DNA from: Haematobia irritans
Lineage: Eukaryota > Arthropoda > Insecta > Diptera > Muscidae
Direction: 5' to 3'
DNA: 64,000 nt
Assembly: GCF_050003625.1 (NCBI RefSeq)
Contig: NC_134397.1
Coordinates: 226,734,537 to 226,798,536 of the forward strand
Under the pieces are notes generated by a model, which saw nothing but the letters and a program-made list of their open reading frames with translations, did no database searches and had not been told where the DNA came from. Position numbers and translations under genes: made by a program. Shown here one piece after another: positions 17,704 to 28,194 of the stretch (positions within the stretch are counted from its first letter, which is position 1; every line of letters begins with the position of its first letter).

Positions 17704-18649
17704 TACTACCACCACGAACAAAATTTCAACCAGATCGGATGAATTTTGCTTCTCCAAAAGGCACCGGAGGTCAAATCTGGGGATCGGTTTATATGGGTGC
17801 TATATATAATTATGGACTGATATGAACCAATTCCTGCATGGTTGTTGGATACCATATACTAACATCACGTACCAAATTTCAACCGAATCGGATGAATTTT
17901 GCTCTTCCAAGGGACTCTGGAGGTCAAATCTGGGGATCGGTTTATATGGGGGCTATATATAATTATGGACTGATATGAACCAATTTTTGCATGGGAGTTT
18001 GAGGCCATATATTAACACCACGTACCAAATTTCAACAGAATCAGATGAATTTTGGTCTTCCAACAGGCTCCGGAGTTCAAATCTGGTGATCGGTTTATAT
18101 GGGGGCTATAAATATAAGCCAAATCGGGGGATCGGTTTATATGGGGGCTATATATAATTATGGACCTATGTGGACCAATTTTTGCACGGTTGTTAGAGAC
18201 CATATACTAACACCATGTACTAAATTTCAGCCGGATCGGATGAAATTTGCTTCTCTTAGAGGCCTCGCAAGCCAAATTTGGGGGTCCGTTTATATGGGGG
18301 CTATACGTAAAAGTGGACCGATATGGCCCATTTGCAATACCATCCGACCTACATCAATAACAACTACTTGTGCCAAGTTTCAAGTGGATAGCTTGTTTCG
18401 TTCGGAAGTTAGCGTGATTTTAACAGACGGACGGACGGACGGACATGCTCAGATCGACTCAGAATTTCACCACGACCCAGAATATATATACTTTATGGGG
18501 TCTTGGATCAATATTTCGGTGTGTTACAAACGGAATGACAAAGTTAATATACCCCCCTTTCTATGGTGGAGGGTATAAAAATTGCATTGGTTAAAAAAAT
18601 TTGTAAATTGGTTTATATTGGGGCTATATATACAATTTTTGAATTTTAC

Positions 18650-19055
18650 AAATTTTGACCGTATAAAAAATTCTACAGAAATAAAGTTTTGACAAATTTT
18701 TCTAAAGAAGTGGACATTTTGGCAAAATTTTCTATAGAAATCAAATTTTGAAAAAAAATTCTACAGAAACAAACTTTTGACAAAATTTTCTAAAGAAATG
18801 GAAATTTGAAAAAACTGCCCATAGAAATAAAATTTTGACACAATTTTCTATAGAAATAAAATGTTGATAAAAATTTTAATAGAAATACAAATTTAACAAA
18901 ATTTCCTAAAGAAATAAAATTTTGACAAAATTTTCTATAGAAATCAAAATTGTGACAAAATTTTCTATAAAATAATATTTGTACAAAATTTTCTATAGGA
19001 ATAAAATTTTCACAAAATTGTATATAGAAATAAACTTCGTACAAAATTTTCTATA
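18650..19055. repeat. 29-bp minisatellite, segment 1
   Basis: Tandem, imperfect copies of a 29-bp unit containing ATTTTCTATAGAAATAAAA followed by TTTTGACAA. The TTTTCTATAGAAA part is itself nearly palindromic. Frames through it (18,790-19,044 minus) are by-products of the repeat. Confidence 0.85.
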
Positions 19056-19396
19056 GATTAGGTTAGGTTAGGTGGCAGCCTGATGTATCAGGCTCACTTA
19101 GACTATTCAGTCCATTGTGATACCACATTGGTGAACTTCTCTCTTATCACTGAGTGCTGCCCGATTCCATGTTAAGCTCAATGACAAGGGATCTCCTTTT
19201 TATAGCCAAGTCCGAACGGCGTTCCACCTTGCAGTGAAACCACTTAGAGAAGCTTTGAAACCATCAGAAATGTCCCCAGCATTACTGAGGTGGGATAATC
19301 CACCGCTGAAAAACTTTTTGGTGTTCGGTCGAAGCAGGAATCAAACCCTTGTGTATGAAAGGCGGGCATTCTAACCATTGCACCACGGTGGCTCCC
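19056..19396 (-). mobile_element. tRNA-derived SINE inserted in the minisatellite
   Basis: On the minus strand it starts GGGAGCCACCGTGGTGCAATGG (about 341 bp long). It has an A-box TGGTGCAATGGTTAG and a B-box GGTTTGATTCC, then a body containing CGGTGGATTATCCCACCTC. It ends in the CCTAACCTAACCTAA tail. This is a repeat family abundant in muscid genomes, from general knowledge. It interrupts the 29-bp array. Target duplication is hard to define in the A/T-rich target. Confidence 0.8.
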
Positions 19397-19614
19397 AAAT
19401 TTTTTATGGAAATAAAATTTCGACAAAATTTTCCATGGAAATAAAATTTATACAAAATTTTCTATTGAAATAAAAATTGTATAAAATTTTCTATAAAAAT
19501 AAAATTTTTATAAAATTTTCTATAGAAATAAAATTTTGACCAATTCTTCTACAAAAATAAAATTTTGACAATTTCTATAGAAATCAAAATGTTGACAAAG
19601 TTTTCTCTACAAAA
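19397..19614. repeat. 29-bp minisatellite, segment 2
   Basis: Continuation of the array at 18,650 between the SINE and the next HINE-type repeat. Units are somewhat more diverged (TTTTCCATGG, TTTTCTATAAA variants). Confidence 0.8.
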
Positions 19615-21129
19615 AACAAGTAAGGAAAGTCTACAGTCGGGCGGGGCCGACTATATTATACCCTGCACCACTTTGTAGATCTAAATTTTCGATACCATAT
19701 CACATCCGTCAAATGTGTTGGGTGCTATATATTATATAAAGGTTTGTCCCAAATACATACGTTTAAATATCACTCGAACTGGACAGAATTTGATAGACTT
19801 CTACAAAATCTATAGGCTCAAAATTTTATTCGGCTAATGCACTAGGGTGGAACACAATGTTATTAAAAAAATATGGGAAACATTTAAATCTGAAGCAATT
19901 TTAAGGAAACTTCGCAAAAGTTTATTTATGGTTTATCGCTCGATATATATGTATTCGAAGTTTAGGAAAATTCATTTTTACAACTTTTCGACTAAGCAGT
20001 GGCGATTTAACAAGGACAATGTTGGTATTTTGACCATTTTTGTCGAAATCAGAAAAACATATATATGGGAGCTATATCTAAATCTGAACAGATTTCAATA
20101 AAATTTGGTACACATGACTATATTACTAGTTGTACACCTAGTGCAAAATTTCAACTAAATTGGGCCAAAACTCTGGCTTCTGGGGCCATATAAGTCCATA
20201 TCGGTCGAAAAATATATATGGAAGCTATATCTAAATCTGAACCGATTTCAATCAAATTTGGCACACATGACTATACTACCAATTGTACTCCTTGTGCAAA
20301 ATTTCAAGCTAATCGGGATAAAACTCTGGCCATATAAGTGCGTATCGGACGAAAGATATATATGGGAGCTATATCTAAATCTGAATCGATTTCAACCAAA
20401 TTTGGCACGCATAGCTACAATGCTAAATCTACTCCCTGTGCAAAATTTCAACCAAATTGGGCCAAAACTCTGGCTTTTAGGACCACATTAGTCCATATCG
20501 GGCGAAAGATATATATGGGAGCCATATCTAAATCTGAACCGATTTCAATCAAATTTTGCACACTTGACTATACTACTAATTGTACTCCTAGTGCAAAATT
20601 TCAACCAAATGCGGCCAAAAATCTGGCTTCTGGGGCCATATAAGTCCATATCGGGCGAAAGATATATATAGGAGCTATATCTAAATCTGAACCGATTTCA
20701 ATCAAATTTTGCACACTTGACTATGCGACCAAGTGTTATGTTTGTACAAAATTTCACGCAAATCGGTATAAAACTCTGGCTGCTGGGTCCATATTAGTGC
20801 ATATCGGGCGAAAGATATATATGGGAGCTATATCTAAATCTGAACCGATTTCTTCCAAAATCAATAGGGTTCTATCCTGACGCAAATTAGGAACATGTGC
20901 CAAATTTGAAGGGACTTAAATTGCGACCTAGACTTTGATCACAAAAATGTGTTCACAGACAGACGGACGGGCGGACAGACGGACAGACGGACATGGTTAT
21001 ATCGACTCAGGGACATACCCTGAGCATTATTGCCAAAGATACCATGTGTCTATCTCGTCTCCTTCTGGGTGTTACAAACATATGCACTAACTTATAATAC
21101 CCTGTTCCACAGTGTGGCGCAGGGTATAA
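19615..21129 (-). mobile_element. Second-family HINE-like repeat with ~150-bp units
   Basis: It starts AACAAGTAAGGAAAGTCTAC followed by the palindrome-like GTCGGGCGGGGCCGAC and TATTATACCCTGCACCAC. It ends GTGTGGCGCAGGGTATA. Internal units near 20,055, 20,215, 20,358, 20,510, 20,665 and 20,815 each carry ATATATGGGAGCTATATCTA and GAACCGATTTC, spaced about 145-160 bp. A GACGGACGGGCGG microsatellite is at 20,958. The architecture is the same as in the repeats at 11,564 and 16,231 but the sequence is different, so this is another family. It is inserted in the 29-bp minisatellite. Confidence 0.7.
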
Positions 21130-21130
21130 A

Positions 21131-22270
21131 AAAAGGTTGACAAAATTTTCTATAGACATAAAATTTTGACAAAATGTTCTATTGTAGTGAACTTTTGAAA
21201 TTTTATTTTTTGTATAGAAATAAAATTTGTAAAAAATTTTCTATAGAAATAAAATGTTGAAAATTTTTTCTGTTGATAAAATTGTTAACAGAAATACAAT
21301 TTTGACAAATTTTAATACAAAAAAAAAAAATTGACAAAATTTACCTTCGAAATACAATTTTGACAAAATTTTCTATAGACATCAAATGTGTACAATAGTC
21401 TATAGAAATAAATTTTGTACAAAATTTTCTATAGAAATAAAATTTCGACAAATTTCTATAGAAATATAGATATAAAATGTTGACAAAATGTTCTATTGTA
21501 GTAAAATTTTGAAAAACTTTTCTGTAGAAATAAAAGTTTGACAAAATTTTCTATAGAAATAAATATTGATAAAAATTTTTCATAGAAATAAAATTTTGAC
21601 AAATTTTTTCATAGAAATAAAATTTGTACAAAATTTTCTATAGAAATAAAATTTGGACAGAATTTTCCATAGAAATAAAATTTATACAAAATTTTCTATA
21701 GAAATCAAAATTTTGACAAAATTTTCTATAGAAATAAAATTTTCTATAGAAATAAAATTTTGACAACATTTTCTATAAAAATAAAATTTTGACAACATTT
21801 TCTATATAAATAAAATTTTGACAAAATTTTCTATAGAAATAAAAGTTTGACAAGATTTTCTATAGAAATAAAATTTTAACAAAATTTTATAATAGAAATA
21901 GAATTTTGAGGAAAATTTATTTAGAAATAACATTTTTAGAAACTATTCTTTAGAAATAAAGTTTTGAAAAATTTTGATTAAATTTTCTATAAAAATAAAA
22001 TCTTGACGACATTTTCTATAGAAATAAAACTTTGACGACAGTTTCTATAGAAATAAAAGTTTGACAACATTTTCTATAGAAATAAAATTTTAACAAAATT
22101 TTATAATAGAAATAGAATTTTGAGGAAAATTTATTGAGAAATAAAATTTTGAGAAACTATTCTTTAGAAATAAAATTTTGAGAAATTTTTCTTAAGTAAT
22201 AAAATTTTGAGAAAATTTTCTGTAGAAAAGAAAAATTTCTATAAAAATTAAATTTTGACAAATTTTCCTA
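21131..22270. repeat. 29-bp minisatellite, segment 3
   Basis: The longest segment, about 40 units of the TTTTGACAAAATTTTCTATA-type repeat. A spacing of 29 bp was checked between 21,787 and 21,816. Toward 21,900-22,200 the units change (AATAGAATTTTGAGG variant), and one short block there appears twice (21,860 and 22,080 region), showing local duplication. Confidence 0.85.
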
Positions 22271-23750
22271 TAAAATCAACATCTTTAAAAATTGATTCTC
22301 GTTTTAAGGTATAAAAAGGCCTTCTGATTTCCACGCTATATTATTTCCCACCATCTTACTGATGTGATGCCTCTACAAATACACAAGCAATCTCCTAAAT
22401 TAAAATACATGTGCAATTACACACAGCAAGGAAACATTTTTGTAGCTAACATATTCAAAGAGCCTGATATTACATAATCCTATTGATTAATATGCATTTG
22501 TGTTAATCGATTATGTATGACCTAATGTTCATTAGATTCTTACAAAACGAGCAAAAATCATTCATATAAATAATTTTCTAAAATTAGTAATCCCCAGAAC
22601 GTAACTTGGAGGATAGCGATACGATGGTGAGTGAGTGTGGGTTAAAAAATGAGGACAATCGATGTGAATCCTGGTGTATTATGGAGCCAAATGGGCATTG
22701 GTTATTTTATGACAGATAAAATTAAACCATCGCCGATTGCTAACCTTCATTTTATTTGCCCTTCGAAAAAAAAATTGCACTGAAAAATGATTTTTTCACG
22801 TTACCCATATTCACTTGCCTGCGCATTGCAATCAATTTAAGTGCTTCCAATTTGTTATACCACAAGATTTTATGCGCTCTGCATATAATCCTCCATGGAT
22901 AATAATGAAAGCATTACTCCATTTTCTACATGAAACGCATACTCTCTGGAGTTGTGTGATTATTGCAAAAATAAAATACCAAGAAAATATCCTCCAAAGA
23001 AATAGAAGCATTTTGGAAAATTACAAAATTTCTCAAATATTTTGCACAGAATACACGTTTCCATGGCAATTTTCTAAAATGAGCGCTGATATTTGTTCAC
23101 ATTTCGAAGGACGTGATTTTTCATAAAAAAATCTTTGTTTCATTTATCACAAGAATTCGTTTTGTTTTCAATTTGGTCTCAGCAAATCGTGAGCCATGTA
23201 TGGAATGAAGGTGTGAGTATCTCTGTGTGTGTGTTCTTAGCAAGGATGTTGGGGTTTTTTGGGTTTCCTGTCCTACTTCATGAGATTCCCCTTCCGGCAC
23301 TATACTGAGCACATAGACCATTAAAAACCACTTCTTATTGGTTTTTGGTGTTATCCTTACACATTGTTGTAAACCACTCACACACATACATTTATACATG
23401 GTAGTAACATTACATATGAGAACATATTAAGGAACTTTTACGTTTTTATTTTATGTGCTGAATGTGAACCTTCAATCCTCACAATGTCATTACTTAGCCT
23501 TATGTTAACTATCATAGGACAAGGAAAATGTGTTTTTGCAATTTTGTTTATTAACTTTATCAAATTTTGATCAAGAGCTAATGATTCTTAATTTTTCTGC
23601 AAACAGGACTAGGTGGCGTATGATTCATGGCTACTCCAAAATTTAAAATTTAAATCACCGATTGCTCGATTTTTTAATAAATCAAAGAAATTTGTTAAAA
23701 ATGAAACAATTACCATTTTTCCATCAAACTAAAATACCAAATTGATACCG
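22271..23750. other. Apparently single-copy intergenic DNA, no gene recognised
   Basis: This is the longest stretch of the left part without an obvious repeat. The 103-codon plus frame (22,815-23,126) and 92-codon minus frame (23,121-23,399) have no domain I recognise and AT-driven composition. No splice or promoter structure is convincing. It may be the original host sequence into which the elements inserted. Confidence 0.4.
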
Positions 23751-23813
23751 GTAGGTTAGGTTTGGTTAGTGGCAGTCAGATATTTGATACTTTGTTTAGC
23801 TTAATGTCAAGGC
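23751..23813 (-). mobile_element. SINE, tail part, split by the hAT-like element
   Basis: GTAGGTTAGGTTTGGTTAG at the left matches the tail of the SINE at 19,056, followed by a TGGCAGTCAGATATTTGA body. The SINE resumes at 25,296. Confidence 0.7.
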
Positions 23814-24327
23814 CAGGGCTGTGGAGTGGAGCCAATTTTGCTCGACTCCGACTCCAGCATTTTTCATCAGTTCGACTCCGACTCCGGAGTCGACTCCGGG
23901 TAATATAACTAGATCCCATTTTAATACCACTAATTTGTAGTTCTATTGTGGGGGTACCGTAAGTGGATCGATATAAAGTATCTTATTTATTTATGTGTGC
24001 AAAAAAGGTCTTAATTTCACATTAGATGCCAATTGAACTCTATATTTCAAATTTAGGGCAATGTTTAATAAATAAAATAATCATATAAATACCCATCATA
24101 ATATGAGAAGTTACCAACAGTATATGTATTTGTGGACCAAAATCATTGATACTATCTCAAATCCTTTAAATTTGTTGCGAGCTATATAAAGGTTTATATT
24201 CCCATATACATGAATTTGAATCTGAATAGATTTAGACAAAATTGTATATACTTCCACAATATCTATGTACATAAAATTTAAATCTAACGTTATGGGACGT
24301 AACAAAATTTTAACGAAAAATAAAAAT

Positions 24328-24580
24328 GCAAGGAAAGTCTAAAGTCGGGCGGGACGATTATAATATACTCTGTACAACTTTGTATTTAGATCTACATTTT
24401 GATAAAATCTCAAATCAGACTTCTACAAAACTCGGGCAATATTTGGGAAATATTTATAATTGTTTAGACAATTTCGCAAAAATGCATTTATGATTCATTC
24501 ATTGAAAATTTTGAAAATTTGGGTCATTTCTATAAGTTTTCAACTTAGCAGCAATTTTTCCAAAATTGTATGCTCACTGA
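24328..24580 (-). mobile_element. Fragment of the second HINE family inside the hAT-like element
   Basis: AAGGAAAGTCTAAAGTCGGG and the ACTCTGTACAACTTTGTA block match the start of the repeat at 19,615 with many changes. Only the first ~250 bp are present. Confidence 0.6.
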
Positions 24581-24589
24581 ATACAATTT

Positions 24590-24915
24590 TGGAAAAATTT
24601 TTGTCTAGTAAATAAAATTTTGCAAAATTTTATATAGAAATAAAATTTTGGCAAAATTTTCTATAGAAATAAAATGTTGACCAAATGTATAGAAATAAAA
24701 TTTTGAATAAAATTTTTATAGAAATAAAATTTGGCAAAATTTTTTATAGAAATAAAAGTTTGAAAAAATTATCAATAGAAATACAATTTAAAAAAAAAAA
24801 ATGTGTAGCAAACAAAATTTTGCAAAATTTGCTACAGAAATAAAATTTTGACAAAACTTTTTATAGAAATAAAATTTTGACAAAATTTTCTATAAAAAAC
24901 AAATTTTAAAAAATT
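24590..24915. repeat. 29-bp minisatellite block inside the hAT-like element
   Basis: About 10 units of the same TTTTCTATAGAAATAAAA repeat as at 18,650-22,270, more diverged. The same minisatellite therefore exists in at least two genomic settings within 6 kb. Confidence 0.75.
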
Positions 24916-25295
24916 TTCGGTTAATATTCCACATATGTATATGGCCTTAAAATAAAATTAAAATAAAAATAATATCGATTGTTCGAAATATTTCAAATAA
25001 ATTGATATGGGCATTAAAATGGATCGATCCAGCCCATCTGCTAGTCTAACATTCTAGGAAACATAAAAAGATAGCCGTAATAGGAAGTTGATTTCCATTT
25101 ACAATCGTGCTGTACATTGATCGAATGAATACCGCAATGGAAACTAATTTGCGTAAAAACTTCCTTAGTTACAAAAATGTGAAGTGTTTTAAAAAAATTG
25201 GTTTAGCCGGAGTCGGAGTAGAGCAAAATTTTTACGACTCTGACTCCAACAAAATCTTCAGACTTCGACTCCGGCTCCACAGCCCTGGTCAAGGC

Positions 25296-25433
25296 ACCTC
25301 TTTTTAACGGTGCAACCACTTAAAGTAGATTTGAAAAAAAAAATGTCACCAGCTTTACTGAGAGAAGATAATTAGTCACCGCTGAAAAACTTTTTAGTGA
25401 AACTGCAAATCATTGCACCACGGTCGCTCCTAA
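25296..25433 (-). mobile_element. SINE, tRNA-like head part, split by the hAT-like element
   Basis: Continues the SINE of 23,751-23,813. The body has CTTTACTGAG and CACCGCTGAAAAACTTTTTA. The end (ATTGCACCACGGTCGCTCC) is the tRNA-like head read in reverse. The B-box region is deleted compared with the SINE at 19,056. It is an old copy. Confidence 0.7.
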
Positions 25434-25550
25434 GCTATCACACTTGTATTGCATCACGAAGAACTTTATTTATGAATGCAATAGATATAAATGGCTTTGT
25501 AAGCTTCTAAATAATAAAATTAACTCTCATTCAGCGGTGGTTTCACCATA

Positions 25551-25592
25551 AGTGTGTAAATATAACCATAGCGATAGGCGGTAGGCGAAACA
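25551..25592. repeat. Left arm of an inverted repeat around the DD37E element
   Basis: The 42-bp arm includes AAATATAACCATAGCGATAG and GGCGGTAGGCG. It pairs with 27,239-27,279 with about four differences including one extra A. Since the DD37E transposon (25,857-27,171) has its own complete ends inside, this pair belongs to an older element or fold-back of about 0.4 kb that the DD37E element entered. Confidence 0.75.
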
Positions 25593-25856
25593 TTTTTGCC
25601 GCGACGACAAATACAATAAGCTTATCGGCATAAATTTTCTCTTTTCTTGTTTCCGAATGTTTTTGATGGTCAATATAACATAAGTTTTATTTATTTAACG
25701 GGAGATGAATAAAACCAGGTAATATATTTTTATTTGTTGAGCTATTTCAAGATAAAAGATTGTCCACGTGGCCAGGCAACAATAATGCCTAGTAAAATTT
25801 TGACAAACTATGACAACACAAATCCATTTTCCGCCAAGGAATTATGATAGAATCTA

Positions 25857-27171
25857 AAGGGTGATACGGTCAAAATTTGGTCAAGGGAAAAAACGTGTAA
25901 ATCGGTGAAATCGTTTATTTAAAAAATTAAATTAAATTTCTTTTTCAAGTTAAATTTCTTTTTCAAGTTCAATTAGTATAAATTTCAGGAAAAATATTCA
26001 GTTAGGCTTTCGCTTTTCCAAATCCGAATTGCCGGGCCTCACGCTTGACACCTGGCATCAGATTTTGTACAGCCACCTTGTCCACCTTCTTCGCCGCAGA
26101 AAGCCAGTTTGCCTTGAACTGCTGCTCGTCCTTAGCAGTTTTTTGGTCTTCTTTAGGTTCCGCTTGACAATAGCCCAGTATTTCTCAATTGGGCGGAGCT
26201 CTGGCGTGTTGGGAGGGTTCTTGTCCTTGGGAACCACCTGCACGTTTTTGGCGGCGTACCACTCCATGGCCTTTTTACCGTAATGGCAAGATGCCAAACC
26301 CGGCCAAAACAGTACGGAACAACCGTGTTTCTTCAGGAAAGGCAGTAGACGTTTATTCAAACACTCTTTCACGTAAATTTCTTGGCTGACAGTCCCGGAA
26401 GCTATGAAAATGCTGCTTTTCAAGCCACAGGTACAGATGGCTTGCCAAACCAGATATTTCATTGCGAACTTTGACAGTTTATGAGCTTGAAAATATCTGC
26501 TACCTTTCCCCTTCCTTTTGCCGTATAAAACTACTGACCCGGAAGCTGCTTGTAGTCGGCTTTGACGTAGGTTTCGTCGTCCATTACCACGTAGTCAAAC
26601 TTCGTCAGCATCGTCGTGTACAGCCTCCGGGATCGCGCTTTGGCCGTGTATTTTGTTTATCATCGCGATTTGGATTCACTACCTTCTTGTAAGTCGATAG
26701 TCCGGCTCGTTTTTTGGCTCGATGCACGGTTGTAGACGATACACCCAGCTTATTTGCGGCATTTCGGAGAGAGAGGTTAGGGTTTCGCCTGAAACTACCG
26801 GCAAATCTCTTTGTCGTCTCAGCGGCTTCCGGTTTTCGATTTCCCCCCGATCCAGACTTCCTGGCTGTCGTCAAACGTTCCCCAAGCACTTTCATTACAT
26901 TTGTAACGGTTGATTTGGCAACTTTTGGCGATTTTGCCAGCTTTGCGTGCGAGTAGCTCGGATTTTTGCGATGCGCGAGCAAAATTTTGATACGCTGCTC
27001 TTCTTGCTTGGGCGGCATTTTGACAACTGAAGAGTGAATTCCAAAATCAAATTAGGAGCAACATTCTGCACACACACACCTTCAAAATGAGGGGTGTTCA
27101 GGTTTTTTAAATGCAAAATTGAAAGAAATACGTCAAGTTTATATTGACCAAATTTTGACCGTATCACCCTT
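25857..27171 (-). mobile_element. DD37E mariner-type transposon, full length but dead
   Basis: 1,315 bp. 28-bp inverted repeats begin AAGGGTGATACGGTCAAAAT at both ends. TA duplications lie at 25,855-25,856 and 27,172-27,173. One transposase relic runs across it on the minus strand. Length and layout are those of an intact Tc1/mariner element; only point changes and frameshifts have killed it. Confidence 0.9.
26002..27018 (-). pseudogene. DD37E Tc1/mariner-type transposase relic
   Basis: About 339 codons in at least three frames. The N-terminal part (26,605-27,018) starts MPPKQEEQRIKILLAH and holds two helix-turn-helix-like segments (HAKLAKSPKVAKSTVTNVMK; LSLRNAANKLGVSSTTVHRA). A frameshift near 26,640 moves the frame to LYTTMLTKFDYVVMDDETY, which carries the first catalytic Asp. 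The C-terminal part (26,058-26,462) has FWPGLASCHYGKKAMEWYAA, where the second catalytic Asp is replaced by Gly, and the Glu in RPIEKYW. The spacing from that Gly to the Glu is 37 residues (DD37E). A final frameshift precedes the end MPGVKREARQFGFGKAKA. It cannot be functional. Confidence 0.88.
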
Positions 27172-27238
27172 TAATTCGGCGACATGCCGCTAGCGATCAC
27201 CGATTTTGGGCTTCCCATAAGAAATACACGCAAACAAG

Positions 27239-27279
27239 TGTTCGCCTACCGCCTACGGCTATGGTTATATTTGCACACT
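27239..27279. repeat. Right arm of the inverted repeat around the DD37E element
   Basis: 41-bp reverse complement of 25,551-25,592 (GCCTACCGCC ... ATGGTTATATTTGCACACT). See the left arm. Confidence 0.75.
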
Positions 27280-27412
27280 AATGTAAAATACAGTTTGGAA
27301 CCGGCTATAACCTACCAAGCAAAAACAGCGTCGCCAAAAAGCAGTGAGAATTTTCTTGTTGGATCCGGAAGGGGTGCAAAATTGGCAATGAATTTAACAT
27401 GGGCTTATCATA
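27280..27412. other. Boundary segment before the satellite, with a CCAAGCAAAAA terminus
   Basis: After TA (27,313-27,314) the sequence CCAAGCAAAAACAGCGTCGC resembles the CCCAGCAAAAA termini at 15,495 and of the 947-bp element. It could be an element end lying about 100 bp from the first satellite monomer. No matching opposite end is seen on the left side. Confidence 0.4.
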
Positions 27413-28194
27413 AGACAAGTTTTTGATATACAAATTATACATTTTTTAGGATTTGGATAGAATTTTCGATTTTTTGGGGGTGGTCATGAATTAAGCTCCT
27501 TTTTTCTCTATGACGCATAGTTTAGGAGATATGGGCAAAACAAGTTTTTCATATAAAAATTTAAATTTTTTCAGGATTTGGATGGAATTTTCGATTTTTT
27601 GGGGGTGGTCATGAATTAAGCTCCTTTTCGCTCTAGGACGCATAGTTTAGGAGATATGAGCAAAACACGTTTTTCATGTAAAAATTTAAATTTTTTCCGG
27701 ATTTGGATGGAATTTTCGATTTTTTTGGGGGTGGTCATGAATTAAGCTCCTTTTCGCTGTAGGACGCATAGTCTAGGAGATATGAGCAAACCAAGTTTTT
27801 CATATAAAAATTTAAATTTTTTCAAGATTTGGATGGAATTTTCGATTTTTTGGGAGTGGTCATGAATTAAGCACCTTTTCGGTCTAGGACGCATAGTTTA
27901 GGAGATATGAGCAAAACAAGTTTTTCATATAAAAATTTAAATTTTTTCAGGATTTGGATGGAATTTTCGATTTTTTGGGGGTGGTCATGAATTAAGCTCC
28001 TTTTCGCTCTAGAACGCATAGTTTAGGAGATATGAGCAAGTTTTTCATATATAAAAATTTAAATTTTTTCAGGATTTGGATGGAATTTTCGATTTTTTGG
28101 GGGTGGTCATGAATTAAGCTTCTTTTCGCTCTAGAACGCATAGTTTAGGAGATATGAGCAAAACAAGTTTTTCATATATAAAAATTTCAATTTT

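Larger units (their letters stand above)
16231..18576 (-). mobile_element. HINE-like dispersed repeat, right member of an inverted pair
   Basis: Reverse-complement relative of 11,564-13,816. It begins AACAAGTATAAACGGCCAGGCC and ends ATGGTGGAGGGTATA. Units with GGTTTATATGGGGGCTATAT recur at ~152-bp spacing (16,690, 17,787, 17,940, 18,092, 18,139 region). The GACGGACGG microsatellite is at 18,428. Relative to the left member it has extra sequence near 16,355-16,390 and other substitutions, so the pair are diverged copies. A DD41D mariner derivative is inserted at 16,763-17,703, in a neighbouring unit to the one hit in the left member. Confidence 0.75.
23814..25287. mobile_element. hAT-like transposon, non-autonomous, 1,474 bp
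   Basis: The termini are CAGGGCTGTGGAGTGGAGCC and the inverse GGCTCCACAGCCCTG. Perfect 8-bp duplications GTCAAGGC flank it at 23,806-23,813 and 25,288-25,295. An 8-bp duplication with CAGGG-type ends fits the hAT superfamily. GACTCCGACTCCG repeats lie just inside both ends. There is no transposase frame. The interior holds a HINE-type fragment (about 24,328-24,580) and a block of the 29-bp minisatellite (about 24,590-24,915), so it is a chimeric, cargo-filled derivative. Confidence 0.85.

Noticed and set aside
18099..18578. 159-codon plus frame in the HINE copy, and similar frames at 11,634-11,999 and 20,338-20,643
   Set aside because: The frames follow the ~152-bp tandem units and the GGACGG microsatellite; the peptide (repeats of YMGAI) has no domain.
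19056..19090. TTAGGTTAGG as telomeric repeat (insect TTAGG)
   Set aside because: Only a few units at the tail of a SINE, and flies lack TTAGG telomeres.
22815..23126. Possible host gene exon of 103 codons
   Set aside because: No recognisable domain, no splice structure and AT-driven composition; not enough to call a gene.
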